Below are positions 17,104 through 26,782 of a stretch of 64,000 bases of DNA, one piece after another. Both the position numbers and the translations under genes were made by a program. The notes under the pieces were generated by a model. The model ran no database searches and was not told where the DNA came from. It worked only from the letters and a program-made list of their open reading frames with translations. This stretch comes from an uncultured Lentisphaerota bacterium. Its GTDB lineage: Bacteria > Verrucomicrobiota > Kiritimatiellia > CAIQIC01. Numbering within the stretch: the first letter of the stretch is position 1; each line of letters opens with the position of its first letter. The stretch is from positions 1 to 64,000 of the forward strand of contig CAIWHP010000182.1 in NCBI GenBank assembly GCA_903912445.1. Reading direction: 5' to 3'.

Positions 17104-18874
17104 ACCCCTCATGCATCCAACCGTCTTGTTCGCTTTTTGCACCCTACTGCTGGCCCCGTTGGCCCTGACCGCAGCCGAGCCGCCACCCTTCAGCTTCGAC
17201 GCCTCGCCCGGCCCGCAGTTCTCCGAAGCCGAAAAGCAGACGCAACGTGAGAAGGGCCTGCAGATCGTGCCGCTGGTGCGCAAGGCGTTTGACGCGGGCG
17301 CGGACTCGGTGACGATTCCGCCGGGCGATTACCGTTTCGGCAAGGAGACGTGGGGCAAAGACGGGACGGTCTATCCGCTGGAGTTTCGCGGCATGAAGCG
17401 CGAATCCGCCAGGCCGTTCCGCATCATCGCTCACGGTGTCACGTTTTGGTTCGATCTGCCGCCGGACCCATGGCCCAGCAATCACTTCGCGCTCGGCTTC
17501 GTCGATTGCAGCCATGTCACTCTGGAGGGTGCCACGCTCGACCGTGACCCACGCGGCTGCATGGAGGGCCGCATCACGCAGATCGACACGGAGGGAAACC
17601 GCATTGAGATCGAGGCGACTCAAGGCACGCTCGATCTCACGAAGGCTGGCGGAAAAACGAGCGGGCGGCTGGTGCCGTTCAATGGCGATGGCTCTTTCTG
17701 CGCTGCCTTCTACGCCCTGCAAGTCAGCAGCCAGGCCGGGCTGGCCTTTGGCAGTGTGGAGCCAGGAACGGCCCGGGGACGCTTTTGGGTCATGCTGCAC
17801 GCCAAGTCCGAACTGCTGAAGACCAACAGCGATCCAGCGTGGATGCGTGCTTACGGCACCGGAGGCACGCTGCAAGCGGGCGACGGCTTGTGCCTGCTGC
17901 GCACATCGACCACGGCGATTGGCGTCATCGGTTGCACGGGCCTGAAGTTCATCGGCGTGAGCAACTACATCACCAAAGGCGGGCTGCGCGAATTCGGCGG
18001 CGGAGGCGGGCACTTGTGGAAGGACTGCTACTTCGGCCCGCGTCCGGGCACCTGTCACTGGCAAGGCTCCGACGGTTTCCTCAGCGGCTGCATGGAACGC
18101 GGCAGCACGCTTGACGGCTGCACCATGCTGCACACCACCGATGACCTGATCAACTTCAACGGATTGTGGGGTTACGTCGAGAAGGTCTCGGGTCGGAACA
18201 TCACGCTGCATCCCGATTCGCACATGCCTGCGCAGCCCGGCGACAAATTGAACTTCTTCGACAAGCAAACCGGCGCACCCCTTGGCACCGCGAATGTCGT
18301 GTCCGCCAATAAGCTGTCGCTCACGCTGGATCGCGATGCGACTCCCTTGGCGACTGCCGTGGCGGAAAACCCGCGCTGGCAGAACGACGGCTGGGAAATC
18401 CGAAACTGTGACTTCCGCGACAGCTACCAGCGCGTGCTCATCCAGGGCGGCAATGGTGGCACGCTGCGCAACAGCCGCTTCACCCGCATCGGTTCGGGCA
18501 TCTATCTCGACAGCAACTTCTTCACCCACAACGAAGGCGGCATCTGTCGCGGCATCCGCATTCTCGACAATGTCTTCGAAAACGTCGCCATCCATCCCGA
18601 TGGCGTGGCGCTGCAAGCCGGCTTCCAGTCGCTGAACCATCAGGCCCGCACGCCGCTGCTGAGCGACCTCACAGTCCGCGGCAACCGCTTCATCAACTCT
18701 GGCCGACGCGCCATCGAGTTCAGACTCGTCTCCAGCGGCGATATCTCCGGCAACACCTTCGTCAACTCCGGCAAGCCCCGCGTCCTCGCCGGAAAAGCGT
18801 CGCCGCAGGACGATCCACAGCCGGTGCAGCTCAAACAGTGCGCGGAGATCATCGTGAAAGACAACCGACCATGA
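17096..18874 (+). CDS. Secreted right-handed beta-helix protein
   Basis: This 592-residue protein has a Sec signal (LFAFCTLLLAPLALTAAE). The start at 17096 overlaps the GH2 stop by 8 bp; a second in-frame ATG at 17111 would give a shorter signal peptide and no overlap of the signal. The mature part opens with a segment rich in acidic and basic residues and SVTIPPGDYRFGKETW. It then shows beta-helix rungs (RVLIQGGNGGTLRNSRF, RGIRILDNVFENV, GDISGNTFVNSG). GH28 signatures are not apparent. It likely acts on or binds a polysaccharide; the precise activity is unknown. Confidence 0.75.
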   Translation: MNRPLMHPTVLFAFCTLLLAPLALTAAEPPPFSFDASPGPQFSEAEKQTQREKGLQIVPLVRKAFDAGADSVTIPPGDYRFGKETWGKDGTVYPLEFRGMKRESARPFRIIAHGVTFWFDLPPDPWPSNHFALGFVDCSHVTLEGATLDRDPRGCMEGRITQIDTEGNRIEIEATQGTLDLTKAGGKTSGRLVPFNGDGSFCAAFYALQVSSQAGLAFGSVEPGTARGRFWVMLHAKSELLKTNSDPAWMRAYGTGGTLQAGDGLCLLRTSTTAIGVIGCTGLKFIGVSNYITKGGLREFGGGGGHLWKDCYFGPRPGTCHWQGSDGFLSGCMERGSTLDGCTMLHTTDDLINFNGLWGYVEKVSGRNITLHPDSHMPAQPGDKLNFFDKQTGAPLGTANVVSANKLSLTLDRDATPLATAVAENPRWQNDGWEIRNCDFRDSYQRVLIQGGNGGTLRNSRFTRIGSGIYLDSNFFTHNEGGICRGIRILDNVFENVAIHPDGVALQAGFQSLNHQARTPLLSDLTVRGNRFINSGRRAIEFRLVSSGDISGNTFVNSGKPRVLAGKASPQDDPQPVQLKQCAEIIVKDNRP

Positions 18875-20799
18875 GAACCGCCCTCACACTCCTCCTCGCC
18901 CTGCTGCTGGCGCCGTTGGCTGCGCTGCACGCCGCCGACCTGAACAATCGCCTTGAATTGTTTGAGCCAGCCCATGGCGAGAAGCTCATCAATTACCATC
19001 CGCATTTCCAATGGCGCGGACCGGAGATGACGCTCGACTATCAACCCGAGTGCGAGATTCAGATCGCTACGGAGCCCGGCTTTCAAAAATTGGTGGCCAC
19101 GGATGTGATTGGCGGCGGCATGAACCGGTTTTATTCGATGGTCAGCCTCACGGAGCCACGGGATTACTTCTGGCGGGTGCGCATCATGAAGCCCGAGGTT
19201 GGCCCCTGGTCCGACACCTTCAAGTTCACCATCGTCGCACCCGAAAAGCGGTTCGACATCGCCAAGGGCAGCAACAGCGCGACGGTGCTGGAGACGCTGC
19301 GAAAGGCGGCGGCGACAGCGAAGGCGGGGCAGACGGTGGAGGTGCGCTTTGAAAATGGCGACTACCGGATCGGTCCGATGAAGGATCGCTACGCGTTTCG
19401 GCTTCATCGCGTTCGCGGCCTTCGTATCGAAGGGAATGGCGCTTCCATCACGATGTCGGGCGATTCGTTTTTCGCGGAGGTGACGGAGAGCGAGAATGTC
19501 GAGATTCGGGGCCTCACGATGAAGTGGGACACGCCCGGGCATGTGATGATGGAGGTCACGAAGGTCCTGCCCGACACGCGCGAGATCGAAGCGGCGATCC
19601 TGCCGCCGTATCCGCTGAAGGACTTGGAGTTCTACTGGCCCGTCGGCGGTGGCAATACCTTCCTCATCCGGGTCGACCCCAGGCATCCCGGCAAATACAC
19701 CGGCGGCATCAAGGAACGCACGCCGCGTCTCGCCATCAGCGCAGGCGTCTATCGCATCGGCCCGATCGAGGCGCGAGAGTTTCATACCTGGCAGGTAGGT
19801 GATCGCCTCGCGGCCACGCATTACCGCAGCGGTTTCATCCAGAATCACGATAACGAGAAACTGGTGCTCAAGGACATCACCTTCGTCGATGCACCGGGCG
19901 CGATCTCCGGCAACGGCGGGCGCAACAACAAGGTCGCCTACCTGAATGTGGACGTGGTGCCGGACCCACGCTTTCCAGATTGTCGGCTGGCGGGCCATGC
20001 ATCGTCTGAAGGCGGACGCATCGCCGCGTGGATCGAGCAATGCGACTTTCACATGCTCGGTGATGACAACTACAACACCGGCTACTTCTTTGACTACAAG
20101 CTGCTGGAACAATCCGATCCGCGCACGTTCACCATGAACATCCAGCCGTGGGATGAGCTCATCTTTCCCGGCGACCGTTTGCGTTTTGCGGATCAAAAAA
20201 CCAACCGTGGACTTGGCGAGGCCATCGTCGTCACCGTGGACAACGGCACCAAGGACAAAGTCACAGTCACGCTCGATCGCGCGATGCCGCCGTTGCCGGC
20301 AAGCACCATCGCCAGCAACAACCACGGCACGCAGCGCTACGTTTACCGGAACAACCGCCAGTTTGGCGGACGTGGGCACGGATTGAAGTTCAAAGGCTAC
20401 GGCGCGCTCATCGAGAACAACGTCTTCGAGAACATCGCCGGCATCGGCATCTACCTAGGCTGTCCGGAAGGACCCGAAACCATCGCCCGCTCGGCGGACA
20501 TGGTGACGGTGCGGCGCAATCGCATCACGCTCTGCGGCTGGCATAGCATCGAGGCCGGACAGGTCGCGGCGCCGTCCGAGCGCCTGCGGATCGAAGACAA
20601 TCTGATCCGCGATTCCAAGACGGCGGGAATCTTTCTGCAAAACGTCCACGGGGCGTTGGTCCGTGGAAATACCTTCGAGTCCGTCACCTCGTTTTTCGCG
20701 CCGACCAACACCTATCAATCCATCATCTTGAAAGACTGCACTGACATCCGGGTGTCTGGAGAGGTTCTCGCTGATAAGCGGCTGAAGGATGCGCCGTGA
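18871..20799 (+). CDS. Secreted protein with N-terminal FN3-like domain and right-handed beta-helix (paralogue of the 5078 gene)
   Basis: This 642-residue protein starts at the ATG at 18871, overlapping the preceding stop (ATGA) and followed by a Sec signal (LLALLLAPLAALHAAD). Residues about 25-125 form an FN3-like module (HFQWRG, CEIQIATEPGFQKLV, DYFWRVRIM, WSDTFKFTIV). A beta-helix follows (VEIRGLTMKWDTPGHV, GALIENNVFENIAGIGIYLG, ALVRGNTFESV). The domain order and several motifs match the gene at 5078, which points to an older duplication within the locus. A putative polysaccharide lyase or binding protein; no catalytic residues are assigned. Confidence 0.77.
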   Translation: MRTALTLLLALLLAPLAALHAADLNNRLELFEPAHGEKLINYHPHFQWRGPEMTLDYQPECEIQIATEPGFQKLVATDVIGGGMNRFYSMVSLTEPRDYFWRVRIMKPEVGPWSDTFKFTIVAPEKRFDIAKGSNSATVLETLRKAAATAKAGQTVEVRFENGDYRIGPMKDRYAFRLHRVRGLRIEGNGASITMSGDSFFAEVTESENVEIRGLTMKWDTPGHVMMEVTKVLPDTREIEAAILPPYPLKDLEFYWPVGGGNTFLIRVDPRHPGKYTGGIKERTPRLAISAGVYRIGPIEAREFHTWQVGDRLAATHYRSGFIQNHDNEKLVLKDITFVDAPGAISGNGGRNNKVAYLNVDVVPDPRFPDCRLAGHASSEGGRIAAWIEQCDFHMLGDDNYNTGYFFDYKLLEQSDPRTFTMNIQPWDELIFPGDRLRFADQKTNRGLGEAIVVTVDNGTKDKVTVTLDRAMPPLPASTIASNNHGTQRYVYRNNRQFGGRGHGLKFKGYGALIENNVFENIAGIGIYLGCPEGPETIARSADMVTVRRNRITLCGWHSIEAGQVAAPSERLRIEDNLIRDSKTAGIFLQNVHGALVRGNTFESVTSFFAPTNTYQSIILKDCTDIRVSGEVLADKRLKDAP

Positions 20800-20839
20800 C
20801 CGGAAAATTGCATGAGGCCAGGGCATAATCGCGCCAACG

Positions 20840-20888
20840 TTTTCCAGGCATTGGAAAAGAAGCCTGTGCAAGTTTCCAATGCTTGGAA
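20840..20888. repeat. TTCCAA palindrome pair in the 120-bp gap
   Basis: Two copies, 20840-20858 (TTTTCCAGGCATTGGAAAA) and 20873-20888 (TTTCCAATGCTTGGAA). The pair sits just upstream of the sulfatase start at 20920, in the same arrangement as the pair upstream of 10404. Confidence 0.85.
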
Positions 20889-20919
20889 CTGATGATTGAA
20901 TGGAACTAGAGCAACAGCC

Positions 20920-22296
20920 ATGAACCTCACTCACCTGCTTCTCGCCATCCTGTTGCTCGTGCCGCTGGCGAATCTTCACGCTGCCAAGAAGGCCAAGCCC
21001 AACGTCATCGTCATCCTCGCCGATGATCTTGGGTATGCCGATCTGGGTTGTCAGGGTTCGCGGGATGTGAAGACGCCGAACATCGACTCGCTCGCGACGA
21101 ATGGCGTGCGCTGCACGGCGGGCTATGTCACCGCGCCGCAGTGCTCGCCGTCGCGCGCGGGCTTGGTGAGCGGCTGCTACCAGCAGCGTTTCGGCCACGA
21201 GGGCAATCCGAACTTTCCGCTGCTGCTCATGCGCGGCAGCAAGACGATCGCGGACCACCTGAAAGCCGCAGGCTACGCAACGGCGCATTTCGGTAAATGG
21301 CACCTCGGCTTCGAGGAGAAGGCCTCCGTGCCCAAGGAGATGGCTGCGAAGGGCGATTGGATGGCGCCCACGCAGCACGGTTTCGACGAAAGCTTTGGCT
21401 ATGCGGATTACGCCAAGGTCGCGCGGAAAGGCAGCGACATCCAGCCCTCGCTTCATGCGCGGGATGACCGGGTCTTTGGCCGCAAGGCGGTGGACTTCAT
21501 CGCGCGTCATCGTGAGCAGCCATTTTTCATCTATCTGGCTTTCCATGCGCCGCATTATCAGCAGGTGGATTTTGGCGGATGCAAGGAGCGTTTTCCGTCG
21601 CCGGCACCCGGCCGGCTGGGCGTGCTGGGCGTCATGGCGCAGCAGGATGACGCCGTGGGGCTGGTGCAAGAGGCGCTCCGCGACTACGGGCTGGAGACGA
21701 ACACGCTCGTGTTCTTCATGAGCGATAACGGCGGCACGCGCACGCCCGACATGCCCGCGAGCAGCAAGCATTTTCAAGGTTCGTTGAACGCCCCGTTTTC
21801 AGGCAAGAAAGGCACCGCGCTCGAAGGTGGCATCCGCGAGCCGTTCATCGTGCAGTGGAAAGGGCGGTTGCCCGCCGGCAAAACCTACGACCGGCCCGTC
21901 AGCACGCTCGACGTGCTGCCCACCGCGGTCGCTGCGGCGCAGGCCAAGACACTCGATGGCGTCCAGCTTGATGGCGTGAATCTGCTCCCGTTCCTGCTGG
22001 GCGAAAGCTCCGCCGATCCGCACGAGGCGCTCTTCTGGCGCTGGCGTGCCGAACAGGCCATCCGCATGGGCGACTGGAAGCTCGTCCGCGGTAAAGAGCA
22101 GAAGCAGTGGCGGCTGATTGACCTCGCTCATGACGTGAAAGAGGACCACGATCTTTCCGCGCAGCAACCTGAGAAGGCAAAGGCCTTGCTCGCGCGTTTT
22201 GAAAAATGGAATGCCACGCTCCCGCCCGTCGGGCCCAGCTTCAAGGACACGACCGAGGGCGATGAAGCCGACGAAAAAGGAAAGGGTGCCAAATGA
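20920..22296 (+). CDS. Secreted sulfatase (S1 family)
   Basis: This 458-residue protein starts at 20920, where a Sec signal (LLLAILLLVPLANLHAAK) directly precedes the sulfatase core PNVIVILADDLGYADLGCQG. The active-site motif is canonical: C75-S-P-S-R in QCSPSRAGLVSG, followed by FGKWHLGF and MSDNGG with further metal ligands. It should remove sulfate esters from a glycan outside the cytoplasm. The C-terminus is rich in charged residues (DEADEKGKGAK), like the other sulfatase tails here. It is the first gene after a repeat-bearing 120-bp gap and may head a sub-operon. Its stop overlaps the start of the next gene. Confidence 0.92.
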   Translation: MNLTHLLLAILLLVPLANLHAAKKAKPNVIVILADDLGYADLGCQGSRDVKTPNIDSLATNGVRCTAGYVTAPQCSPSRAGLVSGCYQQRFGHEGNPNFPLLLMRGSKTIADHLKAAGYATAHFGKWHLGFEEKASVPKEMAAKGDWMAPTQHGFDESFGYADYAKVARKGSDIQPSLHARDDRVFGRKAVDFIARHREQPFFIYLAFHAPHYQQVDFGGCKERFPSPAPGRLGVLGVMAQQDDAVGLVQEALRDYGLETNTLVFFMSDNGGTRTPDMPASSKHFQGSLNAPFSGKKGTALEGGIREPFIVQWKGRLPAGKTYDRPVSTLDVLPTAVAAAQAKTLDGVQLDGVNLLPFLLGESSADPHEALFWRWRAEQAIRMGDWKLVRGKEQKQWRLIDLAHDVKEDHDLSAQQPEKAKALLARFEKWNATLPPVGPSFKDTTEGDEADEKGKGAK

Positions 22297-24764
22297 GAAG
22301 CAGTAACCTTGATTACGCCTGCGCTCATTCACGGCTGGCGCTGTTGCTGGCTATTCAACTGGCCTCTATCGTCTGCGTGGCGCAAAGCCAACAAGCCACT
22401 CCGGGGCTGTTGATCGAGGCCGAAAAATTTACGCGCAAGGAACCAGCCCGTGGCGAGTATGCCCAGGTCTCGCAGGACACAGCGTGCAGTGGCGGAGCTT
22501 TTCTGGCCCGCTTGTTCTTGGAGGGGCGCTGTACCTATGAGTTCACGCTGCCGACGGCCGGCGTGTATCGCTGCTGGGTGCGCTATGCGCGCAAGTCCGG
22601 CGAGGGCGCGCTATCCGCCACGTTGGATCAGCGGGCTGCCGCCAAGCCGTTGAAGGTCTCGCTGCCTGTGACTTGCAACAGCGATGGGTCAGGTGCGTGG
22701 AAGTGGGCGCGTTTGTTTGAGCAACCCTTGGCTGTGGGCCGGCACACGTTGGTGTTGGAGCACGCGCCCATCCGGCTCGATTGCCTCTTCATCTCCACCG
22801 CCCTGCAACCGCCGGACTTCACGGCCGCGGCGCACGCGTCCCGCGAGTCACTCTCCGTGGAGACGCTGGGAAAACTGGCCAAGCCGATCGAGCCGCCGTT
22901 TCCCGTATGGTTGCAGGACTGCCGCAGCTATCAGTTGCCCAAGTGGTATGATGGCATCCGGGTTTGCGCACACACACGACTCAGTCCCCCGATGCGGGAC
23001 AAACCCTGTTTCACCAATGCGGCCCAAGCGATCGCGTCGCTGGGCTTCAAGGAATTCGCCCGCCATATCAAGTCGGGTGGGGAAGGTGCGTGGTGGCCGA
23101 GCAAGGTTGGCACGGTCGAGGACTGGGCGCAGGACCGGAACGTGGCCAAGGAAATCATAGACGACGCGCACAAGCAGGGGCTGCGCCTAATGGCCTATAA
23201 CCGGCACATGGAGGATACATACATGGCAGGGCAACATCCGGACTGGGTGTGCGTGGGACCGGACGGCCAGCCGCGTTCCACCCATCGCGGTGCGAACCTG
23301 TGTTTCAATTCGCCCTATGTGGATTATCTCATCCAGCGCCAGTTGGAGCTGGTGGAACTGGGCGTGGACGGGCTGTATTACGACGAGGTCCACATGCCCA
23401 AGGCTTGTTGCTGGTGCCGGTACTGCCAGGAGAAGTTCAAGGGGGAAACGGGACTCGAACATCCCAAGTCGGTGGACGCCGCCGATCTCGTGTATCGCAA
23501 GCTGCTCGAGTTCAACAACGTCACGGTCGAGCGCGCGTTTCTGCGCATTCGCAAGGCGCTGCATGCGCGCAACCCCGAGGTGGTGATGCTCATCGGCAGC
23601 AACACCTATCCCGGCATGGGCGATCCGCATCTCTCCCAGCGGCTCTTCCGGATCGCGGACGCGATGAAGACGGAGTTCAGCCTGCCCGCGCGCATCGGGT
23701 TGAACCGGGTCTTCACGCAAGACCCGTCCTTGAAACCCATTCCGCCGGATGTGCGCATTGGCATGGGCTACGCCTTGGCGCGGGACTCCACGGATGGCCG
23801 GCCGCCCCACGTGTGGTGCCACGGTCTGACGGACAGCCTCTCCGCCTGCTATGCCACCGCCGGGATGATCGCGCATGGCTGTGTCGCCAACCTGGATAAC
23901 CAAGAAACCGGCATTCCCGACGCGGCCCGCTTTGCCACGGCCGTGGCGCTGGGCAATCGTATCGCGCCCGCTTTCGCCGGGGCGCGGCCGCTGGCGTGGG
24001 CGGCCATACATGTTTCTGAGCTCGCGCGGAACCGCTATCTGCCCGACGAATCCGCCGCGTGGAAGCAGGCCATCTATCCGGCGGTGGGTGCCTATATGGC
24101 TTTGTCGCGGTCGCGGTTGCCGGTGCGCATCGTGACCGATAGTCAACTGGAAGAGGGCGCGCTCGCGGGTTTCAAAGTCCTCTTCCTGCCGTCGCCCAAG
24201 GACTTGACGGAGTCTATGCGCGGGCAGGTGGAAAAATTCAAAGCAGCGGGCGGACATGTCATTGCGCAGCGCTCCGACTGGCTCTGGCACGATACCAACG
24301 ATGGACAGGCAAAAGCATGGGATGAATTCCTCACGACCGTGGCCGCCGATGTCGCCCGGGCACCAGTCCAGGCACTGGGCGGTCCGGAGAAGATGCATTG
24401 CGAAGTTTTTGCCACGGCCGATGGCAAACGTCTGACGGTGGCGCTGGTGAATGATTTTTCATGGGTCAGCACCGGCAAGCATGGCAACGAGGATCAAGCT
24501 GGCGCCCCCAAGGCCAAGGGCAAGTCCGCCAAGACGGCGTCGAAAGTAAAACCGGAAGCAGACAAAGCTGAAGTAGCCGCTGCGCTCAAAGGCCAGCCTG
24601 CGCCCTGTCATGGCGTACGCGTGCTGTTGCGTGGCTCGGCCGCGCCCAAGCGGATCACGAACCTGGTGGATGGCCAGACGCTGACGGCCCACGCTGTGGA
24701 CGGCGCGATAGAGATAGCGTTGCCCGACTTCCCTATCGTTGCGGTGTTGCATCTTGAATATTGA
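22293..24764 (+). CDS. Secreted TIM-barrel glycosidase-like protein with N-terminal carbohydrate-binding-like domain
   Basis: This 823-residue protein has a Sec-like signal at residues 14-32. Residues about 35-170 resemble a CBM-like sandwich (LLIEAEKF, GVYRCWVRYARKSGEG). A barrel follows, with EIIDDAHKQGLRLMAYNRHM, LVELGVDGLYYDEVHMP and, next to it, a Cys cluster CCWCRYCQEKF. Then comes a Rossmann-like part (GFKVLFLPSPKDLTESM) similar to the trimerisation domain of GH42-type galactosidases. The layout is like the hypothetical glycosyl hydrolase (GHL) families. Asp/Glu in YYDEVH are candidate catalytic residues. The substrate is unknown. A Lys/Ala-rich low-complexity stretch lies near residues 735-765. 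Confidence 0.6.
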   Translation: MRSSNLDYACAHSRLALLLAIQLASIVCVAQSQQATPGLLIEAEKFTRKEPARGEYAQVSQDTACSGGAFLARLFLEGRCTYEFTLPTAGVYRCWVRYARKSGEGALSATLDQRAAAKPLKVSLPVTCNSDGSGAWKWARLFEQPLAVGRHTLVLEHAPIRLDCLFISTALQPPDFTAAAHASRESLSVETLGKLAKPIEPPFPVWLQDCRSYQLPKWYDGIRVCAHTRLSPPMRDKPCFTNAAQAIASLGFKEFARHIKSGGEGAWWPSKVGTVEDWAQDRNVAKEIIDDAHKQGLRLMAYNRHMEDTYMAGQHPDWVCVGPDGQPRSTHRGANLCFNSPYVDYLIQRQLELVELGVDGLYYDEVHMPKACCWCRYCQEKFKGETGLEHPKSVDAADLVYRKLLEFNNVTVERAFLRIRKALHARNPEVVMLIGSNTYPGMGDPHLSQRLFRIADAMKTEFSLPARIGLNRVFTQDPSLKPIPPDVRIGMGYALARDSTDGRPPHVWCHGLTDSLSACYATAGMIAHGCVANLDNQETGIPDAARFATAVALGNRIAPAFAGARPLAWAAIHVSELARNRYLPDESAAWKQAIYPAVGAYMALSRSRLPVRIVTDSQLEEGALAGFKVLFLPSPKDLTESMRGQVEKFKAAGGHVIAQRSDWLWHDTNDGQAKAWDEFLTTVAADVARAPVQALGGPEKMHCEVFATADGKRLTVALVNDFSWVSTGKHGNEDQAGAPKAKGKSAKTASKVKPEADKAEVAAALKGQPAPCHGVRVLLRGSAAPKRITNLVDGQTLTAHAVDGAIEIALPDFPIVAVLHLEY

Positions 24765-24860
24765 AAGCATAAACACGGCTGGCGTCAGCGCCGGCGAAGC
24801 TTGTGCGGAGTGCGCCCATCGCGCTGGGGGAAAATGATTGGAAAGGAACTGAAGCAAAAT

Positions 24861-26297
24861 ATGAAAAAAGCTTGCGCACTTTTCGCCACGCTGCTGCTGA
24901 CCTTGCCCGCTGCGTTGCGCGCTGCCGAAGTGAAGCCCAACCTCATTTTCATCCTCGCCGATGATCTGGGGTATGCCGAACTCGGCTGCTATGGACAGAA
25001 GGTCATTCAGACGCCGCACCTCGACGGCATGGCGCGGGAGGGGCTGCGGTTCACGCAGTTCTATTCCGGGGCGACGGTCTGCGCGCCGTCGCGCAGCGTG
25101 CTGATGACGGGGAAGCATCACGGGCATACGCGCGTGCGCGGCAACGCGGGTGTTGCCAACCCAGAGGCGCAGGCGCTGCGCGCGGGCGATGTGACCGTGG
25201 CCGCTGTGTTGCAGAAAGCGGGTTACAAGACGGCGCTCATCGGCAAGTGGGGTTTGGGTGACGTGGGCGCGGCGGACTGCGGCTTGCCGCGCAAACACGG
25301 TTTCGATTTCTTCCTCGGCTTTCTGAATCAGATCCACGCGCACAACCACTTCCCCGATTACCTGTGGCGGAACGAGGAGAAGCTGGAGCTGCCGAACAAG
25401 GTCACGCCGCTGGGCAATCTGGGCGGCGGCTATGCCCCGGAGGGCAAGGTCTATGCCGACGATCTCTTTGCCGACGAGGCGCTGAAGTTCGTCGCCGCCA
25501 ACAAGGAGCGGCCGTTCTTCCTCTACTGGAGCATGGTGGTGCCGCACGCGAACAACGAGCGCACCAAGGAGCTGAAGGACGGCACCGAGGTGCCCGACTA
25601 CGGGCCCTATGCCGACAAGGATTGGCCGAAGCCCGACAAGGGGCAGGCCGCGATGATCTCGCGCATGGATGGTTATGTGGGTCGGATGCTCGCGGAACTG
25701 CGGCGGCTCGGCTTGGCCGAGCGCACGCTGGTCATCTTCACGAGCGACAACGGCCCGCACAACGAGAGCAACCATGACCTGACGCGCTTCAAGCCGTCTG
25801 GCCCATTCAGCGGCATCAAGCGCAGCCTGACCGATGGCGGCATCCGCGTGCCGTGCCTCGCATGGTGGCCCGGCACGGTCAAGCCCGGGAGCGTGAGCGC
25901 GCACGCCGCCTACTTCGGCGACTGGCTGGCGACCGCAGCCGAGCTGGCGGGCGCCACGGCGCCGGCGGGGCTCGATTCGCTCAGCTTCGCGTCCACGTTG
26001 CGTGGCAGCGCGCAGGCGCAACACGAATTTCTCTGCTGGGAATTTCACGAAGGCGGCTTCAAGCAGGCGGCGCTCTACCAGGGCCGCTGGAAAGGCATCC
26101 GTGCCGGCGGCCCGGCCGCGTCGGTGGTGCTCCACGATTTGCAGAACGATCCCGCCGAGCAGGTGGACGTTGCCGCGCAGCAGCCCGAGATCGCGGCGAA
26201 AATTGGCGTCTACCTCCAGACTGCCCGCTCGCCGCTGCCCGAGTGGGAACCGAGGTGGCAGGCCGGCAAGAAAAAAGCCCCAGCCGGCAACCGGTGA
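24861..26297 (+). CDS. Secreted sulfatase (arylsulfatase-A-like, S1)
   Basis: This 478-residue protein has a Sec signal (LFATLLLTLPAALRAAE) followed by PNLIFILADDLGYAELGCYG. The formylglycine site is C74-A-P-S-R in VCAPSRSVLMTG. GKWGLGD, FTSDNGPHNE and GGIRVPCLAW complete the usual sulfatase pattern. The start at 24861 is chosen for the signal peptide; an in-frame ATG at 24834 (MIGKELKQN) is an alternative and lies closer to a G-rich stretch. Expected role: desulfation of a glycan outside the cytoplasm. The preceding 96-bp gap carries no obvious repeat. Confidence 0.92.
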   Translation: MKKACALFATLLLTLPAALRAAEVKPNLIFILADDLGYAELGCYGQKVIQTPHLDGMAREGLRFTQFYSGATVCAPSRSVLMTGKHHGHTRVRGNAGVANPEAQALRAGDVTVAAVLQKAGYKTALIGKWGLGDVGAADCGLPRKHGFDFFLGFLNQIHAHNHFPDYLWRNEEKLELPNKVTPLGNLGGGYAPEGKVYADDLFADEALKFVAANKERPFFLYWSMVVPHANNERTKELKDGTEVPDYGPYADKDWPKPDKGQAAMISRMDGYVGRMLAELRRLGLAERTLVIFTSDNGPHNESNHDLTRFKPSGPFSGIKRSLTDGGIRVPCLAWWPGTVKPGSVSAHAAYFGDWLATAAELAGATAPAGLDSLSFASTLRGSAQAQHEFLCWEFHEGGFKQAALYQGRWKGIRAGGPAASVVLHDLQNDPAEQVDVAAQQPEIAAKIGVYLQTARSPLPEWEPRWQAGKKKAPAGNR

Positions 26298-26782
26298 GCC
26301 CGCGCGAATTTTGATAGTGCGCCAAGCGGGGCGTGACGCAGAGCCAGTCATGCCGTGCCCATGGTTGGGCGTTCCCTGCGGCTCAAAATCAGGATTACAA
26401 AAGCATAGGGTACAGACGGTCCGACGATGCCGCCGGACACGGGTACTATGATTTTGTCCCCATGATTCTGAGCCTCCGACGTCCGAAGGATGAAATCGAA
26501 ATCACGACGGGAGTTTTCCAATCCTTGGGGAATATCCGGCAGACTTTTCCAAGGCTTGGAATGCACGCGGCTTGTTTTTTCCAATGCTTGGGAAACTGCC
26601 GGTTCCCTTTTCCAGCCCGTGGAAACGTCCGTTGCGCGAGGCATTGCGTTCGTGAGCATAGATGTAATTTTGAGAGCTTTGAAAACCTCGGAATCCAGCG
26701 GGGTGGGGGTGTTTACACTTGTGCGGTTGTGGGGCGCTGGCTAGGCTGCCCGCGCTTTGCAAATCAACCGGAGTTGAAGCAG
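26298..26782. other. 485-bp non-coding gap, largest in the sulfatase block, repeat-bearing
   Basis: The gap holds four TTCCAA palindromes (26514-26625) and no convincing gene. One + strand frame is open across all of it and runs into the next sulfatase, but the signal peptide at 26783 argues that translation starts there. This is a likely place for a transcription start or processing site, though no clear promoter can be read. Confidence 0.6.
26514..26625. repeat. TTCCAA palindrome cluster (four copies)
   Basis: Copies lie at about 26514-26531, 26545-26561, 26575-26595 and 26608-26625, each TTTTCC-n-GGAAA or close to it, spaced by 12-15 bp. This is the longest array in the window. Spacers differ in sequence. 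Confidence 0.85.

Noticed and set aside
26514-26625. Possible CRISPR array
   Set aside because: The four palindromes are degenerate, spaced 12-15 bp instead of about 30-40, and there are no cas genes.
26333-26782. 150-codon N-terminal extension of the sulfatase at 26783
   Set aside because: The frame is open but consists of repeat DNA; the signal peptide at 26783 would be internal if it were translated.
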